A stretch of 7,382 bases of DNA from Thermoplasmata archaeon (lineage in GTDB: Archaea > Thermoplasmatota > Thermoplasmata > Thermoplasmatales > Thermoplasmataceae), in the NCBI GenBank assembly GCA_021826795.1, contig JAKAYM010000086.1, positions 1 to 7,382 on the forward strand, in the 5' to 3' direction. The position numbers were made by a program, and so were the translations under genes. Below, one piece after another: positions 1 through 6,489 of the stretch (positions within the stretch are counted from its first letter, which is position 1; every line of letters starts with the position of its first letter). A model generated the notes under the pieces. The model was not told where the DNA came from. It did no database searches and saw only the letters and a list, made by a program, of their open reading frames with translations.

Positions 1-1803
1 ACATCGGTAATAGTTAGCGGAAAATTCAGGGAATACATAGCCAGAAAAAAAGATGTCAGAGTCATTTTATCTGAAGCCATGATTGCAGAAATTGAACATC
101 AGGCAAATGAGGGGAGATCCATAGGTTTTACTGCTCTGGAAGAGCTCAAAAAACTTAGAGAACTATCAGACACTGGCAAAATTTACATTGATATAATGGG
201 GAATCGCCCCATGGAATGGCAGATAAAGAATGCACATAGTGGAGAAATTGACAATATAATAAGAAATATCGCGCTTGACAATAATGCAGCACTGGTAACC
301 GGAGATCATATACAGAGTATTATTGCATCTATAAAGGGTATCAATGTTGTATATATAAAGGGTGAGGAAAAAGATGTTAAAGACATTCAGGAGTTTTTTG
401 ATGATTATACATCATCTGTGCATCTAAAGGCAGGGATGAAACCACTTATAAAAACAGGAAAACCCGGAGAGGTCGTACTGAAAGAACTGGATTATACCGT
501 ATCATACGATGAACTCGAGAAAATTGCATATAATATAGTACAGCGTGGCAAATTCGAAGACCAGTCATTTATAGAAATGGATATGTTCGGTGCTACTGTT
601 ATACAGCTACAAAATCTCAGGATAGTCATAACCAGGCCTCCATTTTCAGACATAATGGAAATAACTGCCGTAAGACCGGTGGTAAAAACAACTATTGATG
701 ACTATAAGCTGGATAAAAGAATAATGGATCGTCTTCAGAATAAGGCATATGGAATCCTGGTTTCCGGTTCTCCCGGTGCTGGAAAGAGCACATTTGTTAC
801 TGCACTGGCGGAATACTACGCCTCACAGAATAAGATAGTAAAGACCATGGAAAAACCCAGAGATTTACAGGTAAATGATAATATAACACAGTATACAACT
901 CTGGAAGGTGATATGGAAAAGACTGGAGACATTCTTCTGCTTGTCCGTGAGGATTATACAGTTTTCGATGAAATGCGTGTAACATCAGATTTTAAAGTGT
1001 ATTCAGATTTGAGGCTCGCCGGGGTGGGAATGATAGGGGTTGTCCATTCCACGAGGGCTGTTGATGCAATACAGCGTTTTGTAGGTAGAATAGAGCTTGG
1101 ATTGATACCACAGGTTGTTGATACAGTTTTATTCATCGAGGATGGAAAGGTTGCACAGGTGCTAACCACGGATTATGAGATAAAAATACCCTATGGGCTG
1201 AATCAGGAAGATCTTGCGAGACCGGTAATAGTAATCAGGGACTTCCTCAAAAATAAGCCTGTCAGTGAAATCTATACTTTCGGGGATCAGGTTGTGGTAA
1301 TACCTGTTGGCGAAGAAAAGACCGGGCAGAATCCGCTGTTCGCTCTAGCTGCGGCTAAGATCAGGGATGATATGATGCAGCTTCTGGACACAGATCATGT
1401 TGATGTTCAGGTTATGTCCGAAGGCAGGGTAATCATAAAGGTACCGGATGCAAAGATACCGAGACTTATAGGAAGAAAGGGTGAAACGGTGAACGGACTA
1501 GAAAAATCTTATGGCCTCAAGATAGACGTAGATACATTATCAGACGATGCAAACATAATGCAGGATGCGGTAATAGAAATTAAAAATAAAACATTATTTA
1601 TAGATGTGGGTTCCAGAAACCACCCGGTAAAATTCTATGTAGATGGCATATCTGTTTTATCTGCACGGAGCTCATCAAAGGGCATGATCAAGTTGAGATT
1701 GAATAGCGATACTGGAAATACGGTCTATAAATATATTAAGCAGGGTAAAAAATTGCAGTATATGATCATGGAAGAACCGGAAATAAATAAATCCACTAAA
1801 TGA
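1..1803 (+). CDS. PIN domain / PilT-type ATPase / KH domain protein (5' partial)
   Basis: The frame is open from base 1, so the gene starts upstream; the ATG at 79 lies inside the PIN domain and is not the true start. There are 600 visible residues (codon 1 = bases 1-3). The first residues, TSVIVSGKFR, match the strand that follows the first catalytic Asp of PIN nucleases, so that Asp should lie just outside the window. Further PIN acids are plausible at E30/E32 and D102 (VTGDH). The central VirB11/PilT-like P-loop ATPase has Walker A GSPGAGKS (K262), an acidic FDEMR segment (D323, E324) and a VHST His motif (H349). A KH RNA-binding domain follows, with IPRLIGRKGE at 486-495, then a C-terminal tail of about 85 residues. 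This order is the conserved archaeal PINc/VapC-like ATPase family (COG1855). A role in RNA binding or processing is inferred from the domains; the substrate is unknown. No intact N-terminus can be judged here. Confidence 0.93.
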   Translation, partial: TSVIVSGKFREYIARKKDVRVILSEAMIAEIEHQANEGRSIGFTALEELKKLRELSDTGKIYIDIMGNRPMEWQIKNAHSGEIDNIIRNIALDNNAALVTGDHIQSIIASIKGINVVYIKGEEKDVKDIQEFFDDYTSSVHLKAGMKPLIKTGKPGEVVLKELDYTVSYDELEKIAYNIVQRGKFEDQSFIEMDMFGATVIQLQNLRIVITRPPFSDIMEITAVRPVVKTTIDDYKLDKRIMDRLQNKAYGILVSGSPGAGKSTFVTALAEYYASQNKIVKTMEKPRDLQVNDNITQYTTLEGDMEKTGDILLLVREDYTVFDEMRVTSDFKVYSDLRLAGVGMIGVVHSTRAVDAIQRFVGRIELGLIPQVVDTVLFIEDGKVAQVLTTDYEIKIPYGLNQEDLARPVIVIRDFLKNKPVSEIYTFGDQVVVIPVGEEKTGQNPLFALAAAKIRDDMMQLLDTDHVDVQVMSEGRVIIKVPDAKIPRLIGRKGETVNGLEKSYGLKIDVDTLSDDANIMQDAVIEIKNKTLFIDVGSRNHPVKFYVDGISVLSARSSSKGMIKLRLNSDTGNTVYKYIKQGKKLQYMIMEEPEINKSTK

Positions 1804-1813
1804 AGTTTAAATA
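1803..1813 (+). promoter_or_regulatory. Box A (TATA) promoter for the DUF302 gene
   Basis: AAGTTTAAATA begins on the last base of the preceding TGA stop. TTTAAATA starts 28 nt before the ATG at 1834, the spacing expected if transcription begins at or next to the start codon. No SD-like sequence precedes the ATG, so a leaderless mRNA is inferred. The same arrangement recurs at two later genes in this window. Confidence 0.6.
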
Positions 1814-1833
1814 TTTTCCTGTAATGTACAGTT

Positions 1834-2214
1834 ATGTACTCATACGAGAAGATATTCAATAAGGATGCAGAGGAAATATTCGGAAAAATCCATAGGTTAT
1901 TAAAAGATGCGAGTTGGCTCATACTTTCATATGTTGATGTAAAGGAAGTATTCACGAAAATGAATAAACCTCTTGAACCATATTATATACTGGATGTTTG
2001 TTATCCACAGGCTGCTGTTGACCTTATACATGATAACGAGGATATAGGCGCATTTATTCCATGCAAAGTTGTTTTAATCCAGCACGGAAGAGAGACAAAG
2101 CTCATAATGCCCAAACCATCGGTACTTTCAAAGGAATATCTTGATACAGATGGCAAGGTTGCAGAAAAATACGAGGAAGCATTGATAGGAATACTGGAAA
2201 AAATAGATTCATAA
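1834..2214 (+). CDS. DUF302 family protein
   Basis: This 126-residue soluble protein has no signal peptide or membrane segment. It matches the DUF302 pattern: an N-terminal helix and strand (about 12-35), then YYILDVCYP (51-58) in place of the family's 'ILGACNP', and IGAFIPCKVVL (71-81) in place of 'iglllPCnvvv'. Both Cys (C56, C77) sit at the usual positions. The family is small, mostly alpha/beta, and has no established biochemical function; the paired Cys invite ideas about metal or redox chemistry, but nothing here proves it. The start at 1834 is preferred because box A lies 28 nt upstream. An ATG at 1824 is in another frame and gives only 12 codons. The gene is 30 nt from the PIN-ATPase stop and 32 nt from the flippase start, apparently with its own promoter. 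Confidence 0.82.
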   Translation: MYSYEKIFNKDAEEIFGKIHRLLKDASWLILSYVDVKEVFTKMNKPLEPYYILDVCYPQAAVDLIHDNEDIGAFIPCKVVLIQHGRETKLIMPKPSVLSKEYLDTDGKVAEKYEEALIGILEKIDS

Positions 2215-2222
2215 AGTTTATT
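2214..2222 (+). promoter_or_regulatory. Box A (TATA) promoter for the flippase gene
   Basis: AAGTTTATT starts on the last base of the DUF302 TAA stop. Its TTTA lies 30 nt before the GTG start at 2247. The GTG is preceded directly by an in-frame TAA (2244-2246) and has no SD, which fits a leaderless transcript. Confidence 0.5.
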
Positions 2223-2246
2223 CGATGAATATTATATGCACTTTAA

Positions 2247-3764
2247 GTGATTGCTAAAAAATCTCCATTGCTTGTATTCGGTCAGATTATAAATTCTTTA
2301 TTCGGATATGTAGGGCTATTTTTTATCATACGTTTTGTCGGGTTGCAGGCATGGGGATTCTTGAGCTTTTCCCTGGCATTTATAGGAGTTCTGAGTATAG
2401 TGGGGGACCTCGGATACGGAACAGCACATCTGAGATTCCTTTCATCCGGAGAATATGATGAGGGAGAATGCAATGGGACATTTCTCAGTATAAGAATGGT
2501 TCAGACTTTCATAACAATGATTATGGTATTATTATCCCTACTTGTATGGCTGGACATTCTCCACAGGGGTTTTCAGAGCAATGTGGAGATTTATACAATA
2601 ATATTATTATTACCCTATTTTTTCTTTAATCGATTAAAGGATGTACCAAATATATACTTCAATTCAAAAATGAAATCTGCAAGGATGTCTCTTCCACAGA
2701 TAACAGAGGCACTGGTAAGGAATTCCCTTTTTATTATACTAGGTATATCTTATATTCTGAAAATACCCGGTTACAATACATTAAATGCAGCTGTTGTCAT
2801 GGCAATTATTTACAGTATTTCGTATTTCCTTTACTTTATCATATCATTTGTATTCGGGCGCCCGTGGAAATTTAAAAAGCCATCAATGAAACTATTCCGT
2901 GCTTACACGAAAATTGCATATCCCCTTGCCCTCACCTCAATAATAGGTACAGTTAGTGGAAATATAGACAAGGTTCTGATAGAATTCTACTGGCACGCAG
3001 TGGCAACCGGCGCCTTTGCAAGTCTCCAGAAGATTACCAGCCCCATTACCACCTTTGCCGGAACCATCAGTGTTTTTTTCATACCACTTTTGATGAGAAG
3101 TTCTGATCACGAGAAATTCAAGGGCGACATATCTTCATTTGAGAGAATAGTATCACTCTTTATACTGCCTGCAGTTATTATTTTTATAGCACTGAGAGTT
3201 TATGTTGCGAATCTATGGTCGGCAGCTCTCATCCCATATGCAGATATACTGGTATTTCTCTCAATTTCTGCATATCTGATTGCAATAAATTCTGCATATT
3301 CTTCGAGCCTGCTTGCCAGGGGACTTACAAGAAGAATTGGGGAAATCACAGTTTTTGCACTTATTATAAACATAGTGCTAGATGTGGTGCTGATTCCACC
3401 ATCAATCTTCGGTGTAAGTTTCCTATCACTGGGTGTTCTGGGAGGTGCGGTGAGCACTTTTGCTGCAATGCTTTTTGAAACAGTTGCCTACCGGGTCATT
3501 GTTCTGAGGGTGGAGTCCATGAAGCCGAATATGACCATATTTTACCAGCTGTTACCTGCAGCAGCTCAGTTTCTGTTCCTTTACGGCATAACTTACTATA
3601 TTCATGTATACGATATTTTGCTGTTTCTTCCAGTAGCGGTTGCATCAATTATTATATTCCTGGGCGTGGCGATTCTCATTAAACAGATAACCTTGAAGCA
3701 GATACTGGAATTCATCAGTGCATTGAACCCACTCTCTTTCAAAAAAACACTCCGTAATGAATAA
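2247..3764 (+). CDS. Wzx/RfbX-like polysaccharide flippase (MOP superfamily membrane protein)
   Basis: This 505-residue, strongly hydrophobic protein has about 12-14 predicted membrane helices and short polar loops. The N-terminal pattern is typical of the COG2244 (RfbX/Wzx) family: a first helix pair followed by a VGDLGYGTAHLRF loop at about 52-64. A basic loop near 203-215 (GRPWKFKKPSMKLF) precedes the segment with NIDKVLIEFYW (about 239-249), corresponding to the second half of the transporter. Family members flip lipid-linked sugars or oligosaccharides across the cytoplasmic membrane for surface glycans or glycoprotein glycosylation. The actual substrate cannot be inferred because no glycosyltransferase genes lie nearby. 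GTG is the only sensible start, since TAA is the codon immediately before it. The protein ends in a basic cytoplasmic-type tail (SFKKTLRNE). The family is secure; the function is general only. Confidence 0.88.
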   Translation: MIAKKSPLLVFGQIINSLFGYVGLFFIIRFVGLQAWGFLSFSLAFIGVLSIVGDLGYGTAHLRFLSSGEYDEGECNGTFLSIRMVQTFITMIMVLLSLLVWLDILHRGFQSNVEIYTIILLLPYFFFNRLKDVPNIYFNSKMKSARMSLPQITEALVRNSLFIILGISYILKIPGYNTLNAAVVMAIIYSISYFLYFIISFVFGRPWKFKKPSMKLFRAYTKIAYPLALTSIIGTVSGNIDKVLIEFYWHAVATGAFASLQKITSPITTFAGTISVFFIPLLMRSSDHEKFKGDISSFERIVSLFILPAVIIFIALRVYVANLWSAALIPYADILVFLSISAYLIAINSAYSSSLLARGLTRRIGEITVFALIINIVLDVVLIPPSIFGVSFLSLGVLGGAVSTFAAMLFETVAYRVIVLRVESMKPNMTIFYQLLPAAAQFLFLYGITYYIHVYDILLFLPVAVASIIIFLGVAILIKQITLKQILEFISALNPLSFKKTLRNE

Positions 3765-3773
3765 GTTTATATT
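3763..3773 (+). promoter_or_regulatory. Box A (TATA) promoter for the tRNA-binding protein / rfcL unit
   Basis: AAGTTTATATT overlaps the flippase TAA stop (3762-3764). TTTATA starts 28 nt before the ATG at 3794, and no SD is present, so a leaderless start is inferred. It should drive both the tRNA-binding protein and the overlapping rfcL. Confidence 0.6.
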
Positions 3774-3793
3774 GAATAGGTAAAATACAGGTT

Positions 3794-4120
3794 ATGGAAG
3801 AGATAAGCATAGATGAATTCCATAAACTGGATATCAGGGTAGGCAGAGTAGTGGAATGTGAAAAGGTAGAAAAATCAAGAAATTTATTGAAGATAATTGT
3901 TGATCTGGGCGATGCCAAAAAGCAGATTATTTCCAGTATATCCAATTATTATACACCGGAGGAGATGATGGGTAAACAGCTTGTTGTATTGAATAACCTG
4001 CAGCCTGCCAAATTTATGGGACTGGAAAGCCAGGGAATGCTCCTTGCAGTGGAAGATGATGATGGTGTTTCCCTTTTAAAGCCGGACAGGGAAATGGCAC
4101 CGGGAACAAAGGTACACTGA
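3794..4120 (+). CDS. Stand-alone tRNA-binding domain protein (MetRS beta / CsaA / Trbp111 type)
   Basis: At 108 residues this is one complete OB-fold tRNA-binding domain with nothing added. Diagnostic stretches are FHKLDIRVGRVVE (9-21), the KIIVDLG strand (33-39) and NNLQPAKFMGLESQGM (67-82), the last being the family's 'NL.P.k..G..SqGM.La' signature. It ends in PGTKVH. Such domains bind the outside corner of tRNA. They occur fused to the C-terminus of MetRS or as separate subunits, and archaea often carry them as a separate MetRS 'beta' protein; the CsaA chaperone is the other subfamily. The sequence does not decide between these roles. The stop (TGA 4118-4120) shares its last base with the rfcL start, so the two genes are co-transcribed and probably translationally coupled. 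The start is fixed by box A 28 nt upstream and by the family length. Confidence 0.87.
   Translation: MEEISIDEFHKLDIRVGRVVECEKVEKSRNLLKIIVDLGDAKKQIISSISNYYTPEEMMGKQLVVLNNLQPAKFMGLESQGMLLAVEDDDGVSLLKPDREMAPGTKVH
4108..4113 (+). promoter_or_regulatory. Shine-Dalgarno-like site for rfcL
   Basis: AAAGGT lies 6 nt before the rfcL ATG at 4120, inside the end of the preceding coding region. It fits the rule that internal operon genes use SD initiation whereas the first genes here appear leaderless. It supports the 4120 start and the one-base overlap. Confidence 0.5.
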
Positions 4121-5355
4121 TGTCGTTTGCAGACGATTACAGACCTACAGATGTCAATGCTCTGATCCTCAGCGTGGAAGCAAGGCATGCCATGGTATCA
4201 TGGATCGATTCATGGGTTAACCATTCTGAAACAAAGAAGGCATTGATACTCTGGGGTCAGCAGGGAATAGGGAAAACAAGCACTGCCTATGCACTTGCAC
4301 GTTATGCAGGACTCAGCATCATAGAAATGAACGCCTCGGAGCAGCGAAACAGAGAAAATATGAAGAAAATCGCTCTCATGGCATCAGAGTATAGAGACCT
4401 TTTTGATGAAAATACAAAAACACCGGACAAACTCATTCTCATAGATGAAGCCGATAATATCTTTGAATCCAGAAATAAGTCAACAGGAGGCGATACCGGT
4501 GGTATTTCAGAACTCCTTGATATTATAAAAAATACAAAAAATCCTGTTGTAATAACCATGAACGATTATTACGCATTCAAGGCAAAAAACAACGCTAAAG
4601 AGATAATATCCCGGTCACTGGATATTGAAATGACCCCGTACAGGCGGAAGAATGAGGTAAATTATAAGAGTTTCAGGCGATCTGTTGAGCAGGTTCTCCG
4701 GAAAATAGCGGGCAATGAAAGGATAGCTATAACCGATATTCAAATAGACGATATTATAAAATTAAACGAGCCAGACATAAGGGCGATGATCAATGACTTA
4801 TATCTTTACAGGGTCCATGAAACCGATTACGGAGATAACAGCAGGGATACATCAGAATCCATATACTATCTAACATCGGATACATTCAGGACATCTGATT
4901 ATAACACCCTTCTCCGGTCATTATCCATGATGGACGAAGATACAGATTTCTACATGAAATGGATCAATGAGAATATATCATATGAATACATTGATACAGA
5001 GGATCTGATGAATGCATACGATCTCTTATCACGCGCAGACATATATTATGGAAACCGGTTCAAGGATTTTGCACTGGACAACTATGCAAAGGAAACAACC
5101 GCCGGAATATCACTGATAGTAAAGTCCAGGAATAATCATTACATAAAATATAATTTTCCGTCATATATCAAAAAACTCGGATTGCGTAAAAGAAATTCAG
5201 AAATATTCAATAATATGTTTTTTGCAGGCCGAATTGCATCAATGTCGCATACTTCAATAGCAACTGTTTCAAGGGATATGTGGTTCTATAATTTAATTAA
5301 AAAGAAGGACAAGAAATTATACTCATTTATTTCAGAAATTATCGGAATAAAATAA
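4120..5355 (+). CDS. rfcL: Replication factor C large subunit (clamp loader ATPase)
   Basis: The 411-residue protein is the large subunit of the archaeal RFC complex, which with small RFC subunits opens and loads the PCNA ring on primed DNA using ATP. Visible features are the N-terminal RFC motif ADDYRPTDV (4-12), Walker A GQQGIGKTS (46-54, K52), the NASEQRNREN segment (71-80) found in large subunits, Walker B LILIDEADNI (105-114) with D109/E110, and sensor-1 VVITMND (143-149). The AAA+ lid follows to about 240, then the alpha-helical collar domain. The length is at the short end for the family. The C-terminus, SFISEIIGIK, has no acidic/basic linker and no obvious Q-x-x-L-x-x-F-F PCNA-binding box, which many archaeal RfcL proteins carry. 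The ATG overlaps the preceding stop by one base. The stop is 18 nt from the end of the convergent minus-strand gene, with only a weak T-rich stretch between them as a possible terminator. Confidence 0.93.
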   Translation: MSFADDYRPTDVNALILSVEARHAMVSWIDSWVNHSETKKALILWGQQGIGKTSTAYALARYAGLSIIEMNASEQRNRENMKKIALMASEYRDLFDENTKTPDKLILIDEADNIFESRNKSTGGDTGGISELLDIIKNTKNPVVITMNDYYAFKAKNNAKEIISRSLDIEMTPYRRKNEVNYKSFRRSVEQVLRKIAGNERIAITDIQIDDIIKLNEPDIRAMINDLYLYRVHETDYGDNSRDTSESIYYLTSDTFRTSDYNTLLRSLSMMDEDTDFYMKWINENISYEYIDTEDLMNAYDLLSRADIYYGNRFKDFALDNYAKETTAGISLIVKSRNNHYIKYNFPSYIKKLGLRKRNSEIFNNMFFAGRIASMSHTSIATVSRDMWFYNLIKKKDKKLYSFISEIIGIK

Positions 5356-5373
5356 TTCCCGGTTAATATTTTA

Positions 5374-5646
5374 TCATGTATGAACAGAATGGTCTATTAC
5401 AGTTATCATTGAGGCCTTGCATTTTTTTATTGTGCCGCTTACAGTAATAATTTTGCCACCTCTTTTTTCAATAATATTGCAGACAGCCTTTTTATTCAGC
5501 TGATTGCACATCAATACGGAAAAATTGTTGTTCCTGTATTTCCTTTTCACCTGATAATAATTATAGATATATCTGTCATTTTTCTCGGAATCGGAATCCC
5601 ATAATACAAGTATGTATCTCTTTCTTATAGTAGAACCTTTCAACAA
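5374..5646 (-). CDS. Probable RNase P protein component 2 (Pop5/Rpp14-like), short and divergent
   Basis: The 90-residue basic protein reads IRKRYILVLW near its N-terminus (7-16), like the first strand of Pop5. Near its end it has FSVLMCNQLNKKAVCNIIEKR (42-62) followed by GGKIITVSGTIKKCK (63-77). The 'vSGTIkkCr' ending is the best-known signature of archaeal/eukaryal Pop5, a protein that with Rpp30 activates the RNase P RNA for 5' tRNA processing. The region between first and second strands is about 25-30 residues shorter than in typical 100-120-residue homologues. Its place beside L15e supports the call, since in many archaea L15e heads a cluster with Rpp30 and Pop5; here the genes are divergent and Rpp30 is not visible. 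The start is TTG at 5646 (TTG at 5643 is possible), after an in-frame TAA at 5658-5656. A weak TAAAAT box lies about 31 nt upstream on the minus strand. The assignment rests mainly on the C-terminal motif. Confidence 0.62.
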   Translation of the reverse strand: MLKGSTIRKRYILVLWDSDSEKNDRYIYNYYQVKRKYRNNNFSVLMCNQLNKKAVCNIIEKRGGKIITVSGTIKKCKASMITVIDHSVHT

Positions 5647-5719
5647 TACCTTATATTACCTTACTATTTTGATTTTATTGTAGATGCCCAGCTTTCTAAA
5701 TTCAGTTTATATATTGATT

Positions 5720-5749
5720 TTTATAGACTATGAAACAAAAATCTATAAA
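5720..5749. repeat. Inverted repeat in the L15e upstream region
   Basis: TTTATAGA (5720-5727) and TCTATAAA (5742-5749) form a perfect 8-bp inverted repeat around 14 nt. An overlapping alternative pairs GATTTTT (5716-5722) with AAAAATC (5737-5743). Both lie just upstream of the TATAAATA box. They could be a protein-binding site or, if transcribed from the upstream box, an RNA hairpin. AT-rich composition makes chance a real alternative. Confidence 0.3.
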
Positions 5750-5756
5750 TATTATT

Positions 5757-5764
5757 TATAAATA
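5757..5764 (+). promoter_or_regulatory. Box A (TATA) promoter for L15e
   Basis: TATAAATA matches the archaeal box A well and lies 31 nt before the ATG at 5788, giving a leaderless or nearly leaderless mRNA. It is only 22 nt from the GTG at 5779, too close for that codon to be transcribed under the spacing seen elsewhere in the window. This favours the ATG as the start. Confidence 0.5.
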
Positions 5765-5787
5765 GAGTAACAACTAAAGTGAACAAT

Positions 5788-6375
5788 ATGGAAACTTCAT
5801 ACAGCTTAATAAGGGATGAATGGAAACACCTCAAAAAATCAAGCATATACGGCATTCAAAAGGAAAGAATGATTGCATGGAGAAGGGGAAATGCCATAGA
5901 AAGACTAGAACACCCGACCAGGCTCGACAAGGCCAGAAACGTCGGATACAAAGCAAAAGAAGGGTATATAGTAGTAAGGGCAAGAGTCAGAAGAGGCGGT
6001 CAGCACAAACCCAAAATAATGGGAGGAAGAAGACCCAGAAGACTGGGTTACACAAAAATGACGCTCAAGAAAAACATTCAGGTTATAGCGGAAGAGAGAG
6101 TTGCAGATAAATATCCAAATACAGAGGTTTTAAACTCCTACTATGTAGGTGAGGATGGGCTTTACAAATATTACGAGGTAATACTTGTTGACAAGGCAGT
6201 GCCTGCAATATATAACGACCCGAAGATTTCATGGATAGTCGAGCCACAGAATAAGGGAAGGGCATACAGGGGTTTAACATCTGCTGCCTATAAAAACAGG
6301 GGGCTGGGCCATGGCAGGCTGGGAAGCGATAAGAGCAGGCCTTCTATAAGATCCAACGGAAGGCTTCGCAAATAA
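5788..6375 (+). CDS. rpl15e: 50S ribosomal protein L15e
   Basis: The 195-residue, very basic protein is an archaeal/eukaryal-type large-subunit ribosomal protein with no bacterial equivalent. It has the whole family pattern: an EWK helix near the N-terminus, [19 protein letters not shown] (42-60), [10 protein letters not shown] (62-71), [10 protein letters not shown] (79-88), [20 protein letters not shown] (101-120), [15 protein letters not shown] (121-135) and [10 protein letters not shown] (157-166). It ends in a basic Gly/Arg-rich tail that lies in rRNA in known ribosome structures. The ATG at 5788 is chosen over the GTG at 5779 on promoter spacing and family length; the longer form would add only MNN. 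The gene probably heads a transcript with tRNA-Ser and the acidic unknown protein downstream. The gene is intact with no odd substitutions noticed. Confidence 0.95.
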   Translation: METSYSLIRDEWKHLKKSSIYGIQKERMIAWRRGNAIERLEHPTRLDKARNVGYKAKEGYIVVRARVRRGGQHKPKIMGGRRPRRLGYTKMTLKKNIQVIAEERVADKYPNTEVLNSYYVGEDGLYKYYEVILVDKAVPAIYNDPKISWIVEPQNKGRAYRGLTSAAYKNRGLGHGRLGSDKSRPSIRSNGRLRK

Positions 6376-6383
6376 TTTTTAAT

Positions 6384-6464
6384 GCCACGGTGGCCCAGTG
6401 GTACGGCGCCAGCCTTGAGAGCTGGTTCCCTTGTGGATCGGGTGTTCGAATCACCCCCGTGGCG
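6384..6464 (+). tRNA. tRNA-Ser (anticodon TGA)
   Basis: The 81-nt sequence folds into a full class II cloverleaf. The acceptor stem GCCACGG/CCGTGGC has 7 perfect pairs. The D-stem is GCC/GGC with a GG-containing loop. The anticodon stem CCAGC/GCTGG (6409-6413 / 6421-6425) closes loop CTTGAGA, so the anticodon is TGA at 6416-6418 with T at position 33. A 14-nt variable region (6426-6439) forms a short TCC/GGA stem, and the T-arm is GGGTG TTCGAAT CACCC. The discriminator base is G73, as in archaeal serine tRNAs (Leu would have A), which rules out reading GAG as the anticodon. It has no intron and no encoded CCA. It starts 8 nt after the L15e stop and a TTTTT run. I see no clear box A 25-30 nt upstream, so it is probably cut out of the L15e transcript. 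Confidence 0.95.
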
Positions 6465-6480
6465 TTCATGAACACTGTTT

Positions 6481-6486
6481 GGTGAT
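6481..6486 (+). promoter_or_regulatory. Strong Shine-Dalgarno site for the acidic unknown gene
   Basis: GGTGAT is a full match to the archaeal anti-SD complement and sits 3 nt before the ATG at 6490. The 25-nt gap after the tRNA contains no TATA-like box. The gene therefore looks like an internal cistron expressed from upstream, probably the L15e promoter. Confidence 0.65.
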
Positions 6487-6489
6487 ACC

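Larger units (their letters stand above)
5647..5787. promoter_or_regulatory. Divergent promoter region between Pop5-like gene and L15e
   Basis: This AT-rich spacer of about 140 nt is the largest gap in the window. On the + strand it holds two good TATA-like boxes: AGTTTATATATTG at 5704-5716 and TATAAATA at 5757-5764. The second is 31 nt before the L15e ATG at 5788 and is the likely main promoter. On the minus strand CAATAAAATC (5680-5671) is a weak box for the Pop5-like gene, and the complement of the 5704-5716 box could serve as an alternative. Inverted repeats lie between the two + strand boxes. A chance-level 11-codon ORF (5730-5765) is also present. Confidence 0.5.

Noticed and set aside
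79..1803. Taking the ATG at 79 as the start of the PIN-ATPase gene.
   Set aside because: Codons 1-26 are open and read as the conserved first strand and helix of the PIN domain, so the true start must be upstream of the window.
3200..3478. ORFs on both strands within the flippase gene.
   Set aside because: They lack initiation signals and family resemblance, and overlap a well-supported membrane protein.
5356..5373. Bidirectional terminator in the 18-nt gap between rfcL and the Pop5-like gene.
   Set aside because: There is only a weak AT-rich stretch without a hairpin or a clear T-run. Termination is plausible there but not supported enough to list.
5730..5765. Eleven-codon ORF ([11 protein letters not shown]) upstream of L15e as a leader peptide.
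   Set aside because: It lies in very AT-rich promoter DNA overlapping TATA-like sequence, with no SD. Length and composition are at chance level.
5779..5787. GTG at 5779 as the L15e start.
   Set aside because: It is only 22 nt from the nearest box A and adds just three residues. The ATG at 5788 fits the 27-31 nt spacing seen at other genes.
5820..6110. 96-residue + strand ORF inside the L15e gene, rich in Lys/Arg/Gln.
   Set aside because: It is a frame shadow of the L15e coding sequence; its basic look comes from the AGA/AAA-rich codons of L15e.
6415..6421. Reading the tRNA anticodon as GAG (Leu).
   Set aside because: This would break the perfect CCAGC/GCTGG stem and the T33 position. G73 and the class II arm fit tRNA-Ser.
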